Below, piece by piece: positions 1 to 5,319 of a stretch of 5,486 nucleotides of DNA. This DNA is from Bacillota bacterium (GTDB taxonomy: Bacteria; Bacillota; Clostridia; Lachnospirales; Lachnospiraceae). A model generated the notes under the pieces. The model worked only from the letters and a program-made list of their open reading frames with translations, was not told the DNA's origin and did not search any database. How positions within the stretch are numbered: position 1 is the first letter of the stretch; every line of letters begins with the position of its first letter. The translations under genes were made by a program, and so were the position numbers. Location of the stretch: positions 1 through 5,486 of the forward strand of contig JAEWSH010000103.1 in NCBI GenBank assembly GCA_023398375.1. Direction: 5' to 3'.

Positions 1-32
1 GGGAGAGAGGCGAGGGGACTTTCTCCGTGAGC
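1..32. repeat. Left copy of terminal direct repeat
   Basis: These 32 bases recur in the same orientation at 5455-5486 with one mismatch (G at 16, T at 5470). The sequence is purine-rich at first (GGGAGAGAGGCGAGG) and ends in GACTTTCTCCGTGAGC. It forms the left arm of a larger fold reaching base 71. The two copies could be two members of a dispersed repeat family, the flanks of an inserted segment, or the overlap of a circular molecule read once around. The single mismatch argues mildly against a simple assembly overlap. Confidence 0.85.
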
Positions 33-71
33 CGGCCACGCAGGCCGGCGCTCTTTGGCTCGCCTCTCTCC
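2..71 (+). repeat. Nested inverted repeats (foldable GC-rich segment)
   Basis: A perfect 13-bp outer stem pairs 2-14 (GGAGAGAGGCGAG) with 59-71 (CTCGCCTCTCTCC). Inside it, a perfect 7-bp stem pairs 31-37 (GCCGGCC) with 43-49 (GGCCGGC) around the loop ACGCA. The outer stem is followed by ATTATATTTTTG, a weak T-rich tail, so in the plus direction this could end a transcript. It could also be a structured mobile-element end or transfer-origin-like DNA. The pairing is seen directly; the role is not known. Confidence 0.6.
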
Positions 72-76
72 ATTAT

Positions 77-161
77 ATTTTTGAAACGTCAATATGCCAG
101 GGCAAAAAACAGGCGACATCAGCTCGGATCCACCTAGCAAAACCATGTTCAGTCTGCTTTT
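77..161. repeat. Left copy of a diverged repeat
   Basis: This segment aligns with 5320-5406 in the same orientation. Shared blocks include ATATGCCAGG, CAGGCG, CAGCTCGG, AAAACC and a terminal GCTTTT; by eye roughly three quarters of positions agree over the best 55 bases. Differences fall at all three codon positions of the open frame that crosses both copies, so this looks like a DNA-level repeat rather than a conserved protein. A short open frame starting at the ATG at 94 and ending at 297 is therefore not called as a gene. The outer limits are approximate. Confidence 0.55.
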
Positions 162-470
162 ATGTCGGCATCCTTATGTGCGTCCTATAGCAGCGGCTGC
201 AGATGTTTTCCTAGCTTGTGTTATCTACAGTTTACGATTGTCTTCCGTAACTGGAAGGGCAGTGTCCGTGCATCACAAAGCTGAAAGCGCAATTTAAACG
301 TTTGCAAAGCCTTTCCCGGACACATGCGTTTGCTATTAGCTGCGCGGTTCAAAAGAGATCCAGGCTTGCGTGCTTAGTCTCCCGGCTTATGCTAATTCCT
401 TACAACAATACTGTTATGCTCATCGGTTCTTAGGTTATGTAAGCTATGCGATTTCAAGGTTACAGCACAA
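162..470. other. No gene recognised
   Basis: I see no convincing gene in these roughly 300 bases, which lie just downstream of the kinase operon. No frame reads like a known family. The only structure noted is a short inverted pair, GTGTCCG at 262-268 and CGGACAC at 317-323, and a small hairpin CTTCC/GGAAG near 242-257. No clear terminator follows the kinase stop on the minus strand. If the two-component module once had a third gene after the kinase, this is where it would lie, and it is absent. Confidence 0.5.
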
Positions 471-863
471 CTAAGGTCTATTAATAAATGATAGATTAAC
501 TTCAAAACTTCCATAAGGAATGTCGTAAATCTTGTTACTACGGTTACTGGTAATTTTTATCGCTATATCATGCGCATCGCAAATTTCTTTTGCAAGACAT
601 AGCCCTAATCCGCTACCTGCAACTTTCGTTGATAGTGCACCTTTACCGCGAAATCCTTTTGTAAAAATATTCTTAATTTCTTCTTCATCGCAAAATGGCC
701 CTTCCGAAGTTACAGAAACATATAAGTTATTATGTTCTTCTCTAAATGCAACTTTTACCTCACTACCTATCGGTGCGTATTTAACTGCATTTTCAAGAAT
801 GATAAACGGTAAAGAATCGAAAGTCTGGTATACAAGATATTCAAAAGTACTATGGCCCTGCAA
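471..863 (-). CDS. Histidine kinase, ATPase half (out of frame with sensor half)
   Basis: This is the C-terminal HATPase_c domain of the split sensor kinase; it would bind ATP and phosphorylate the histidine in the upstream half. Visible motifs in order: an N box ILENAVKYAP near residue 25, a degenerate G1 region SEGP with EEEIKNIF (F box) and GFRG around 54-73, and a G2 box GSGLGLCLAK around 83-92. The listed start is a TTG with no convincing ribosome binding site; in the same frame the sequence continues upstream as GKNVTISL, which is clearly kinase coding sequence. A single-base shift at the T6 run at 877-882 (A6 in the mRNA) separates it from the other half, so it is probably not translated independently. 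The domain itself shows no internal damage. Confidence 0.8.
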   Translation of the reverse strand: MQGHSTFEYLVYQTFDSLPFIILENAVKYAPIGSEVKVAFREEHNNLYVSVTSEGPFCDEEEIKNIFTKGFRGKGALSTKVAGSGLGLCLAKEICDAHDIAIKITSNRSNKIYDIPYGSFEVNLSFINRP

Positions 864-1558
864 ACTAATAGTAACATTTTTTCCATATAATTTGTAAGCA
901 TATATTTAGCTTTATGAAATTTTTGATATATAACGCGTGGCCTTTTATGTCCAAAGCACATAGATTCTGGGTTCATCGATATATCGTATTCTTCGAACCT
1001 ACTAACTGCAATGCCCGCCATCGCCTCAATATTTTTTATTTTTTGTAATGTATCAAAGGCATCGCAATTATCTTCTGCCGCTTGAATATCATCATCAAGT
1101 CCAATAATGTCTTCACTTTTGTTTTTAATATGGGCACATATTTTTCTAATATCATGCAATAATTCGTTATTAACATTTTGCTCTATCTTTACTGCAGATG
1201 ATTGCTCGCAGACTAGCATATCTGTTTCCATTAACCGCATAAATAATTCTCTACTCATCACTGGAGAAAATGAGTCTGCCGCTGCTGTAGATCTTTTTAA
1301 TTTATCATCTGAACCTTTGTTATAAAACCCCTTGACCCGCATAGACGTATAAACTAAAGGCGGCGTATTAGCTCTAGATACATACGCGGTCAGTCCTTTT
1401 GGACAAGTATAAAAACCCTCGTTAGCATTCATTATACTTGAATAGAATTTTTGACACGATTTTTGCTTGCACATATCAATGCAATATGGTAATGCTTCAA
1501 TTATATTTCCATTCTCAAGTACTTGCATTGAATAAAAAGTGGGCAGAAGCCTTTTCAA
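767..1558 (-). CDS. Histidine kinase, sensor and phosphoacceptor half
   Basis: N-terminal part of a cytoplasmic sensor kinase; no membrane segment is visible before the kinase core. Residues 1-110 form a sensor-like domain with cysteines at 26, 30, 35 and 52 (C-x3-C-x4-C-x16-C-P), the last inside FYTCPKGL. The spacing suggests metal or redox sensing, or a GAF/PocR-like ligand pocket, but this is inference. The dimerisation helix contains the likely phosphoacceptor His135 in ELLHDIRK. Genuine coding ends near residue 227 (NYMEK); the last 36 residues are out-of-frame reading. Shifting back one base at the A6 run gives MEKNVTISLQGHS and joins the ATPase half, for a 362-residue kinase. The start is TTG, preceded by GGGGGTGGG and overlapping the regulator stop (TTGA), so translation is probably coupled. 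Confidence 0.82.
   Translation of the reverse strand: MKRLLPTFYSMQVLENGNIIEALPYCIDMCKQKSCQKFYSSIMNANEGFYTCPKGLTAYVSRANTPPLVYTSMRVKGFYNKGSDDKLKRSTAAADSFSPVMSRELFMRLMETDMLVCEQSSAVKIEQNVNNELLHDIRKICAHIKNKSEDIIGLDDDIQAAEDNCDAFDTLQKIKNIEAMAGIAVSRFEEYDISMNPESMCFGHKRPRVIYQKFHKAKYMLTNYMEKMLLLVCRAIVLLNILYTRLSILYRLSFLKMQLNTHR
877..882 (-). other. A6 run at the kinase frameshift
   Basis: On the coding (minus) strand the sequence is ATG GAA AAA ATG. A -1 slip on the A run, or one extra A, gives ATG GAA AAA AAT GTT and restores the kinase frame exactly. It could be a real one-base deletion, a sequencing error, or a slippage site for RNA polymerase or the ribosome. I see no obvious stimulatory structure just downstream. 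Confidence 0.7.
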
Positions 1559-2241
1559 AGTCCCACCCCCTTTAGAATAAAAGAAATTGCAGCAGAAGAA
1601 AGTAGTTCCTTGATGAATCCACTTCCTTGTGGGCTCATCTGATTCGCTAATTTCTCAAAGCCCTCAAAATTTCCTCTTTTCACAGCATCAACATATGCAG
1701 ATTCCAATTTAGCTACTTCAGGAAGTGAGACTCCCTTCTCAAGTAGCTTTGCACGAACCTTTTTCCACTGATATATAGGATTAATACATTTGTCTATTTC
1801 TTCATCTAAAATATCTATCCACTCTTCAGCACTCATGCCTTTTTTTACTATTTCGTCAGCATATTGCAAAAAATCATTATAAGCAGCATCATAATTGCTA
1901 CCTGTATAAGCAACGACTTGTTTTGTTGGATAGTTGCGTTTTATTTCTTTTATAAGAAAAGCGCCCTCGTATTGACTGTTAAGTTCTAAGCCAACACCTC
2001 TTATATCACATAAAACAATTTGATATTCACTCACGTCTTTTATATTTGTAACATCTTTTTTATATGTGAGACGAAAATTGTTTGCTTCAAGCTTTGGGCC
2101 AACAGTGAACTCATCATCATCAATTATAAGAATATCAATTTGTTTGCGTTTATCAAGAACACCTATTTTTTTCAATATTTCACCGCCCGATAAATCTTCA
2201 ACAATAAACTTCGTACAGTATATGCGTGGCAATTTTAACAT
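1555..2241 (-). CDS. Receiver-domain response regulator without DNA-binding domain
   Basis: A 228-residue partner of the downstream kinase. A receiver (REC) domain spans about residues 34-155: the acidic Mg2+ site is D41-D42-D43 (LIIDDDEF), the phosphoacceptor is Asp79 (VLCDIRG), the switch threonine is Thr113 (VVAYTGS), and the conserved lysine is K133 or K134 (IVKKG). About 33 residues precede it. The remaining 70 or so residues are charged and helical (QWKKVRAKLLEKG, KLESAYVDAVKRGN) and end in a hydrophobic stretch, LLSSAAISFILKG. No helix-turn-helix or output enzyme is visible, so it may act by protein contact or as a phosphate sink. The start at 2241 is chosen because GGAAGGAG lies 7 bases upstream; an in-frame ATG at 2286 lacks such a site. 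Its stop overlaps the kinase TTG start, and all key REC residues are intact. Confidence 0.9.
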   Translation of the reverse strand: MLKLPRIYCTKFIVEDLSGGEILKKIGVLDKRKQIDILIIDDDEFTVGPKLEANNFRLTYKKDVTNIKDVSEYQIVLCDIRGVGLELNSQYEGAFLIKEIKRNYPTKQVVAYTGSNYDAAYNDFLQYADEIVKKGMSAEEWIDILDEEIDKCINPIYQWKKVRAKLLEKGVSLPEVAKLESAYVDAVKRGNFEGFEKLANQMSPQGSGFIKELLSSAAISFILKGVGL

Positions 2242-2248
2242 ATGTATA

Positions 2249-2256
2249 CTCCTTCC
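2249..2256 (-). promoter_or_regulatory. Ribosome binding site of the response regulator
   Basis: GGAAGGAG on the minus strand, 7 bases before the ATG at 2241. It decides the start of the regulator gene against the in-frame upstream ATG at 2286. Confidence 0.85.
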
Positions 2257-2316
2257 GTTGGATATCTGTAATATCAAATACCACATAAGCTATTTTGGAG
2301 TAGCAACACTAAGTAT

Positions 2317-2345
2317 ATTATACCTCGTTTTTTAAAAAAAACTAT
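2317..2345 (-). promoter_or_regulatory. Probable promoter of the two-component operon
   Basis: A perfect TATAAT -10 element lies at 2317-2322 on the minus strand, about 75 bases upstream of the regulator ATG. At a 17-base spacing the -35 position (2340-2345) reads ATAGTT, a poor match, with an A/T-tract spacer. The weak -35 fits a promoter that needs an activator or gives low basal expression. Confidence 0.55.
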
Positions 2346-2367
2346 ATTGTTTTTTGCTACACTTCAT

Positions 2368-2424
2368 TTTCAGCTGAAATACCGCTTTTTCTGAGGTTTC
2401 AGGCACTTTTTGCACAAAAAAGTG
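2368..2424. repeat. Two small inverted repeats upstream of the operon
   Basis: TTTCAGCTGAAA at 2368-2379 is a perfect 12-bp palindrome. An 8-bp stem pairs CACTTTTT (2404-2411) with AAAAAGTG (2417-2424) around GCACA. Both lie upstream of the operon promoter and could be an operator and a weak terminator, but AT-rich DNA yields such matches by chance. Confidence 0.35.
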
Positions 2425-2482
2425 GTTTTAACCCTCGCGCGTATAACTGTTCTACTTCATAATTTAAATTAGTACTGTAAAA

Positions 2483-2532
2483 GATAAGCCAGAATCACTC
2501 GCCCTTTGGAGAGCGAGTGGTTCTGGCTTATC
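2483..2532. repeat. Long inverted repeat with 20-bp stem
   Basis: 2483-2502 pairs with 2513-2532: twelve pairs (GATAAGCCAGAA/TTCTGGCTTATC), one G-T pair at 2495/2520, then CACTCGC/GCGAGTG, around the 10-base loop 2503-2512. On the plus strand no T-run follows. On the minus strand the stem is followed by TTTTACAG, a weak tail. It could be a terminator reading leftward, the end of a small non-autonomous mobile element, or a dispersed palindromic repeat. It lies at a sharp change in base composition and just before unexplained sequence, which favours a mobile or repeat origin. Confidence 0.7.
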
Positions 2533-2747
2533 CGTTACTCGCGGCTTATCACACAGCCGAAAAGGCCGTTGACACTTGGACTGATTGCGACCAAACTACA
2601 GGAAACAGTTGCCCACAGTGTTGCCATGTCCATACTGGTGCTGAATCTCAGAAAAATTCAGTGCGCACTTCTGCGGTTGCTCTCATTTCTGGCTGCACTG
2701 CGCATCCGAAGAGAAAACTGCTATTTGTTCAGCTGACATTAACTAAC
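2533..2747 (+). other. Unexplained insert upstream of the broken protease gene
   Basis: About 215 bases of mid-GC sequence between the long inverted repeat and the first recognisable residues of the protease remnant. Two plus-strand frames are both open across most of it (2506-2736 and 2517 onward), one with a CPQCC cysteine cluster and one leucine- and arginine-rich; neither resembles a family I can name, and at most one can be coding. It occupies the place where the protease N-terminus (about 30-40 residues) should be, so it probably replaced it. GGCTTATC occurs at both 2525-2532 and 2543-2550. Confidence 0.4.
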
Positions 2748-3183
2748 ATGAGAGCTGTAGTTAAGAAAATCGGTGGAACTGTTAAAGAAAGAAAGGATTT
2801 TAACGATCTCTTTGATGGAACTATTAGTAAGAAGGAGAAAACAGTTTCACTATTGCAATATCACCCTTTTCAAAGTCAGAAAAGACAAAGCTTACAATTG
2901 CGCATGAATTAGGCCATTTATTTTTGCATATGGGATATAGAACTAATTCTAGAATGCGGCAAGCACAAAACAAAGCCAAGCATAATAGATTTGGTGCTTC
3001 CGAGCAAGAATATTAGGCAAATGAATTTGCTGCGGCCTTTCTGATGCCAGCGGATCTTTATAAGGAGAGTTTACAAAAGTATGCATCTGGAAAAAAAGTT
3101 GATATAAGCAAAGTAGCTAAAGACACGTTTCTCCATCAGCTGCTGCTAATCGCGGCAAATTTCTTGGTTATTTGCAATGGTAG
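2748..3183 (+). pseudogene. ImmA/IrrE-type zinc metalloprotease, broken
   Basis: Family members are zinc peptidases that cleave or inactivate a cognate repressor, often beside an XRE regulator, in mobile elements or toxin-antitoxin-like operons. Pieces in order: VVKKIGGTVKERKDF with NDLFDGTI (frame of 2748); after a one-base loss near 2829-2836, GENSFTIAISPF and the zinc-binding AHELGHLFLH (2900-2929); an in-frame TAG at 3014-3016 inside EY*ANEFAAAFLMP, where one C-to-T change from CAG (Gln) would explain it; then a second shift near 3122-3127 into VSPSAAANRGKFLGYLQW, ending at TAG 3181-3183. The N-terminus is missing, replaced by unrelated sequence. Three coding lesions plus truncation mean no active enzyme can be made. 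No XRE regulator gene is nearby. Confidence 0.85.
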
Positions 3184-3328
3184 AATCAGATAATATATCA
3201 GGTGTTTTAGAAATTTAGAAATTCCTGTTTTAATTAATAAGAGTAACGAAATAGAACGTTGCCATGATTCTTGTGATCCGAAAGTTAAATTGTTTGTGAA
3301 TTCTACAGCATTTAAAAAATTAAAATAA
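3177..3328 (+). pseudogene. Small gene after the protease, broken by 8-bp duplication
   Basis: An ATG at 3177 overlaps the protease end (CA ATG GTA G), the usual sign of a coupled operon gene. It reads MVESDNISGVLEI and then stops at 3216-3218. TTAGAAAT is present twice in tandem (3207-3214 and 3215-3222); removing one copy restores a 47-residue reading through IPVLINKSNEIERC and KVKLFVNSTAFKKLK to TAA at 3326-3328. I do not recognise the family. Two cysteines (C-x4-C) are present. The intact ancestor may have been longer, since the same frame stays open after the TAA to 3490. Confidence 0.5.
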
Positions 3329-3490
3329 CTTGCCTTAATTATTCGCAAGCTTTTCAACAATATAAGATTTCTCGTATATAAGATGATGGAAATTGAGGCT
3401 TGTAGTTTATGGAGAGTTATAGGCGATGAAATGATTTTTGCTTTGAAAAATCAAAATCAAGAAACAATAATTAATGCATATTATTTTTAA
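3329..3490 (+). pseudogene. Possible gene remnant, unknown function
   Basis: Directly after the TAA at 3326 the same frame is open for 53 codons to TAA at 3488-3490, reading LALIIRKLFNNI and, from ATG 3383, MMEIEACSLWRVIGDEM. No ribosome binding site precedes either ATG (3383, 3386). It could be the tail of the preceding small gene cut off by a nonsense codon, or a chance open frame in AT-rich DNA. No family recognised. Confidence 0.25.
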
Positions 3491-3505
3491 AGAACCCATT
3501 TTCGA

Positions 3506-3536
3506 TTGACTTCGACATAATTATGTTATATATAAT
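3506..3536 (+). promoter_or_regulatory. Strong promoter for the membrane/secreted pair
   Basis: TTGACT at 3506-3511 with TATATA at 3529-3534 (17-base spacer), or TATAAT at 3531-3536 (19-base spacer). This is the best sigma-A-type promoter in the window and lies 30 bases before the first possible start codon of the membrane protein. Confidence 0.75.
3515..3526. promoter_or_regulatory. Candidate operator palindrome in promoter spacer
   Basis: ACATAATTATGT is a perfect 12-bp palindrome sitting between the -35 and -10 elements. A dimeric repressor bound here would block RNA polymerase. It is AT-rich, so chance is possible; no regulator gene adjoins it. Confidence 0.45.
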
Positions 3537-3565
3537 TAGATAACAAAAAAGTTAAAAAACGGCAA

Positions 3566-3847
3566 ATGAAGAATACGCTTTTCGTAGCACTTTTGTTAAT
3601 AGAGATTTTTTGTATAGGAGGATTCCTAATGATTAAAAAAGCAAATACATATATTTATTGCGGATTGTTCCTTAATGCCTCCTGGCTGCTGGTGCTGATG
3701 TATATAATGGTTGGACCCTTTGTATTTTCTGGAATGCCGGTGCTCAAGGGAGAGTGGATCGGGTTTTGTTCATTCAGTATCATTGCTCTAAACACCGTTT
3801 TTTTTCACAGAATTCTCAAAAGCATTTCAAAAAGCAATCAAAAGTGA
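3566..3847 (+). CDS. Small multi-pass membrane protein, unknown function
   Basis: Reads as 93 residues with three hydrophobic helices: about 4-23 (LFVALLLIEIFCIGGFL), 29-53 (around LNASWLLVLMYIMVGPFV) and 64-84 (around FCSFSIIALNTVFF), then a basic tail RILKSISKSNQK. The start is uncertain. The ATG at 3566 has no good ribosome binding site, whereas an internal ATG at 3629 has AGGAGGA six bases upstream and gives a 72-residue two-helix protein. The first helix is so hydrophobic that I list the longer form. It follows the palindrome-bearing promoter and precedes a secreted protein on the same strand with 131 bases between them and no terminator, so they are probably co-transcribed. An immunity or export role for the secreted partner is possible but is only inferred from the arrangement. 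Confidence 0.65.
   Translation: MKNTLFVALLLIEIFCIGGFLMIKKANTYIYCGLFLNASWLLVLMYIMVGPFVFSGMPVLKGEWIGFCSFSIIALNTVFFHRILKSISKSNQK
3616..3622 (+). promoter_or_regulatory. Ribosome binding site pointing to internal start at 3629
   Basis: AGGAGGA with a 6-base gap to the ATG at 3629. Either it drives the real start of a 72-residue form, or it is a by-product of the Gly-Gly codons GGA GGA in the longer reading. Confidence 0.5.
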
Positions 3848-3978
3848 GATTGAAAAAAGCGGTTTATACTTTTGAGAAGGGGGGCAGGATCATAAGTTTA
3901 TCAAAGATCCCGATAACCGTAGTACCAGCGGAATGCACTTGACGAAGAATACACCCACCTATTTTGAAAGGAATAGTT

Positions 3979-4743
3979 ATGAAAAAGCGAATCGTTTCTG
4001 TGGTTGCTTTAATGGCAATGCTATTCTCTCTTATGCCGATGAAGGCGCTTGCTGCGGATAATTGGCAGTCTCAGGTTTACGAGAATCGTGATGTCCTTTC
4101 CATGTTTCGAATTCCCACGCAGAAAATCACCAATTCTTACGTTGATGAAGCCGGAAACACTTGTTTCGTAATGTCATATGACAAAGGTGTGACTGAAACT
4201 GTTATTATTCTACCGGTATCTGGTGATAAACATTCCATTGTGATAGAAGGCGACGGGATAAGAAATGAAGCTACCATTGATGCCACCGGTGTGTTGTATG
4301 TCGATGGTTGCAAAGTCGTAAGCGTAAGATCCACCGGGACATATGAGCAAAATAGTACCCGCGCCAGATATCTCTGGTATGACACCGCCCCGCCGTTTGG
4401 TTCCACTGCATCAGATTATGCGTACGTAGATTATACTTTTGATAATAATGTTTTGCTGACAGCTGCATTGAATACACTATCACTAACGATCATTGACATA
4501 GTCATTGGCGACATTTGTCCGTTTGCAGGGGCCGCTCTTTCCCTAGCTACTGCAATATATGGCGTTGCACAGGCGTATAATATATCGACATACGGTTTAT
4601 CTTATAAAGAAAAAAATTATGTGCTGATGAATCCGCCCATCTTAACCACCGTTTACAAGTATGAATCGACCTGGTATACTGGACCCAATTTGACAGGACA
4701 TTCTGATACCGAAGTTTATTATTGTGTTAGTGAATTTTGTTAA
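3979..4743 (+). CDS. Secreted protein with central hydrophobic hairpin, unknown family
   Basis: A 254-residue exported protein. Signal peptide: basic start MKKR, hydrophobic core VSVVALMAMLFSL, and an ALA cleavage motif at residues 23-25, giving a mature protein from about A26. Residues 30-155 are polar and rich in beta-prone stretches. Residues 159-197 form a hydrophobic pair of segments with Gly/Ala (IIDIVIGDICPFAGAALSLA), long enough to enter a membrane. The tail is tyrosine-rich and ends in YYCVSEFC. Cysteines are at 62, 111, 180, 249 and 254. The start at 3979 has AAAGGAA about 6 bases upstream; the TTG at 3964 lies before that site and is rejected. The layout (signal, soluble part, amphipathic or hydrophobic hairpin) fits a secreted toxin, bacteriocin-like or surface protein, but I recognise no family. 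A strong terminator follows. Confidence 0.85.
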   Translation: MKKRIVSVVALMAMLFSLMPMKALAADNWQSQVYENRDVLSMFRIPTQKITNSYVDEAGNTCFVMSYDKGVTETVIILPVSGDKHSIVIEGDGIRNEATIDATGVLYVDGCKVVSVRSTGTYEQNSTRARYLWYDTAPPFGSTASDYAYVDYTFDNNVLLTAALNTLSLTIIDIVIGDICPFAGAALSLATAIYGVAQAYNISTYGLSYKEKNYVLMNPPILTTVYKYESTWYTGPNLTGHSDTEVYYCVSEFC

Positions 4744-4820
4744 GATAGAAGCAAGAGTGACTGCAGCCTGACATATGAACCGCTCCCCGTCAAGAAAACA
4801 GTGAAAAAATTAAACTTTCA

Positions 4821-4852
4821 CGGTCAGCAACACAAGTTGCTGACCGCTTTTT
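4821..4852 (+). terminator. Rho-independent terminator after the secreted protein
   Basis: A perfect 11-bp stem (CGGTCAGCAAC / GTTGCTGACCG, 4821-4831 and 4836-4846) around the tetraloop ACAA, followed by CTTTTTAT. It lies 78 bases after the stop codon. A weaker pair, GTGAAA (4801-4806) and TTTCAC (4816-4821), precedes it and partly overlaps. Confidence 0.92.
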
Positions 4853-4926
4853 ATGAAGTCAGGTAGTCGATGTGTTTCTCCAGCGGCGTTAAATTGCGCT
4901 GCACACTCCTGGTGCTTTCCGCCGTG

Positions 4927-4935
4927 TGCTATAAT
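4927..4935 (+). promoter_or_regulatory. Extended -10 promoter
   Basis: TGCTATAAT matches an extended -10 element exactly; no good -35 stands 17 bases upstream. It points into the hairpin at 4959-4978 and the truncated helix-turn-helix frame. Confidence 0.55.
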
Positions 4936-4958
4936 ATTATGCCGCAGATGCACGGTAA

Positions 4959-4985
4959 CGCCACGCACATGCGTGGCGCTTCTTT
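4959..4985 (+). terminator. Hairpin, possible attenuator or terminator
   Basis: CGCCACGC (4959-4966) pairs perfectly with GCGTGGCG (4971-4978) around ACAT, followed by CTTCTTT. It lies 24 bases after the -10 element, so a transcript starting there would fold almost at once. It could be a leader attenuator, a terminator of a short RNA, or a junk hairpin at a gene breakpoint. The tail is only moderately T-rich. Its CCACGCA...GGCGCT(T)CTTTG layout resembles the inner part of the left-end fold at 33-58. Confidence 0.45.
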
Positions 4986-5319
4986 GTACTCACCTTGTGA
5001 GCCAGTTCGGCAGGGTGGTGCTTAAGGAAACCGGCCTTGCAGAAAGCACCGTCCGGGCCGCGCTGAAGGCGCTGGACTGTGCGGGGCTTCTCTACATACA
5101 GCGCTGCAAGAAGCGAAACGGCGCGTTCTCCAGCAACTCCTATCTCCCGCTGCGTGATACCGTGGCTGCACGTCGGCCGATACTGAATGCCGTGCCGGAG
5201 GATACGGCGCAGCTGCCCTGTCTCTTTGTGTGGGGGTACGCCGATATTCAGAACAATGAAGATAGACCTAAGATAACGGGGGTTCTTACAAGAAAAGAAA
5301 GAAACTATATAGGCCCCAG

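Noticed and set aside
94..297. 67-codon plus-strand open frame starting MPGQ
   Set aside because: No ribosome binding site, no family resemblance, and its first third is a DNA-level repeat whose two copies differ at all codon positions.
532..897. 121-codon plus-strand frame opposite the kinase
   Set aside because: Shadow of the minus-strand kinase ATPase domain, whose motifs are unmistakable.
1107..1325. Plus-strand frame opposite the kinase sensor half
   Set aside because: Antisense shadow of a recognised gene; no start signal.
2066..2335. Plus-strand frame opposite the receiver domain
   Set aside because: Antisense shadow of the regulator gene and its promoter.
2569..2574. TTGACA resembling a -35 element
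   Set aside because: No acceptable -10 hexamer at 15-19 bases downstream.
3136..3360. 74-codon minus-strand frame
   Set aside because: Lies opposite the recognisable protease C-terminus and the small downstream gene; hydrophobic content reflects AT-rich antisense.
3754..3942. 62-codon plus-strand frame overlapping the end of the membrane protein
   Set aside because: Out-of-frame reading of the membrane protein gene; no ribosome binding site before its start.
4137..4483. Two minus-strand frames within the secreted protein gene
   Set aside because: Antisense shadows of a gene with a clear signal peptide, ribosome binding site and terminator.
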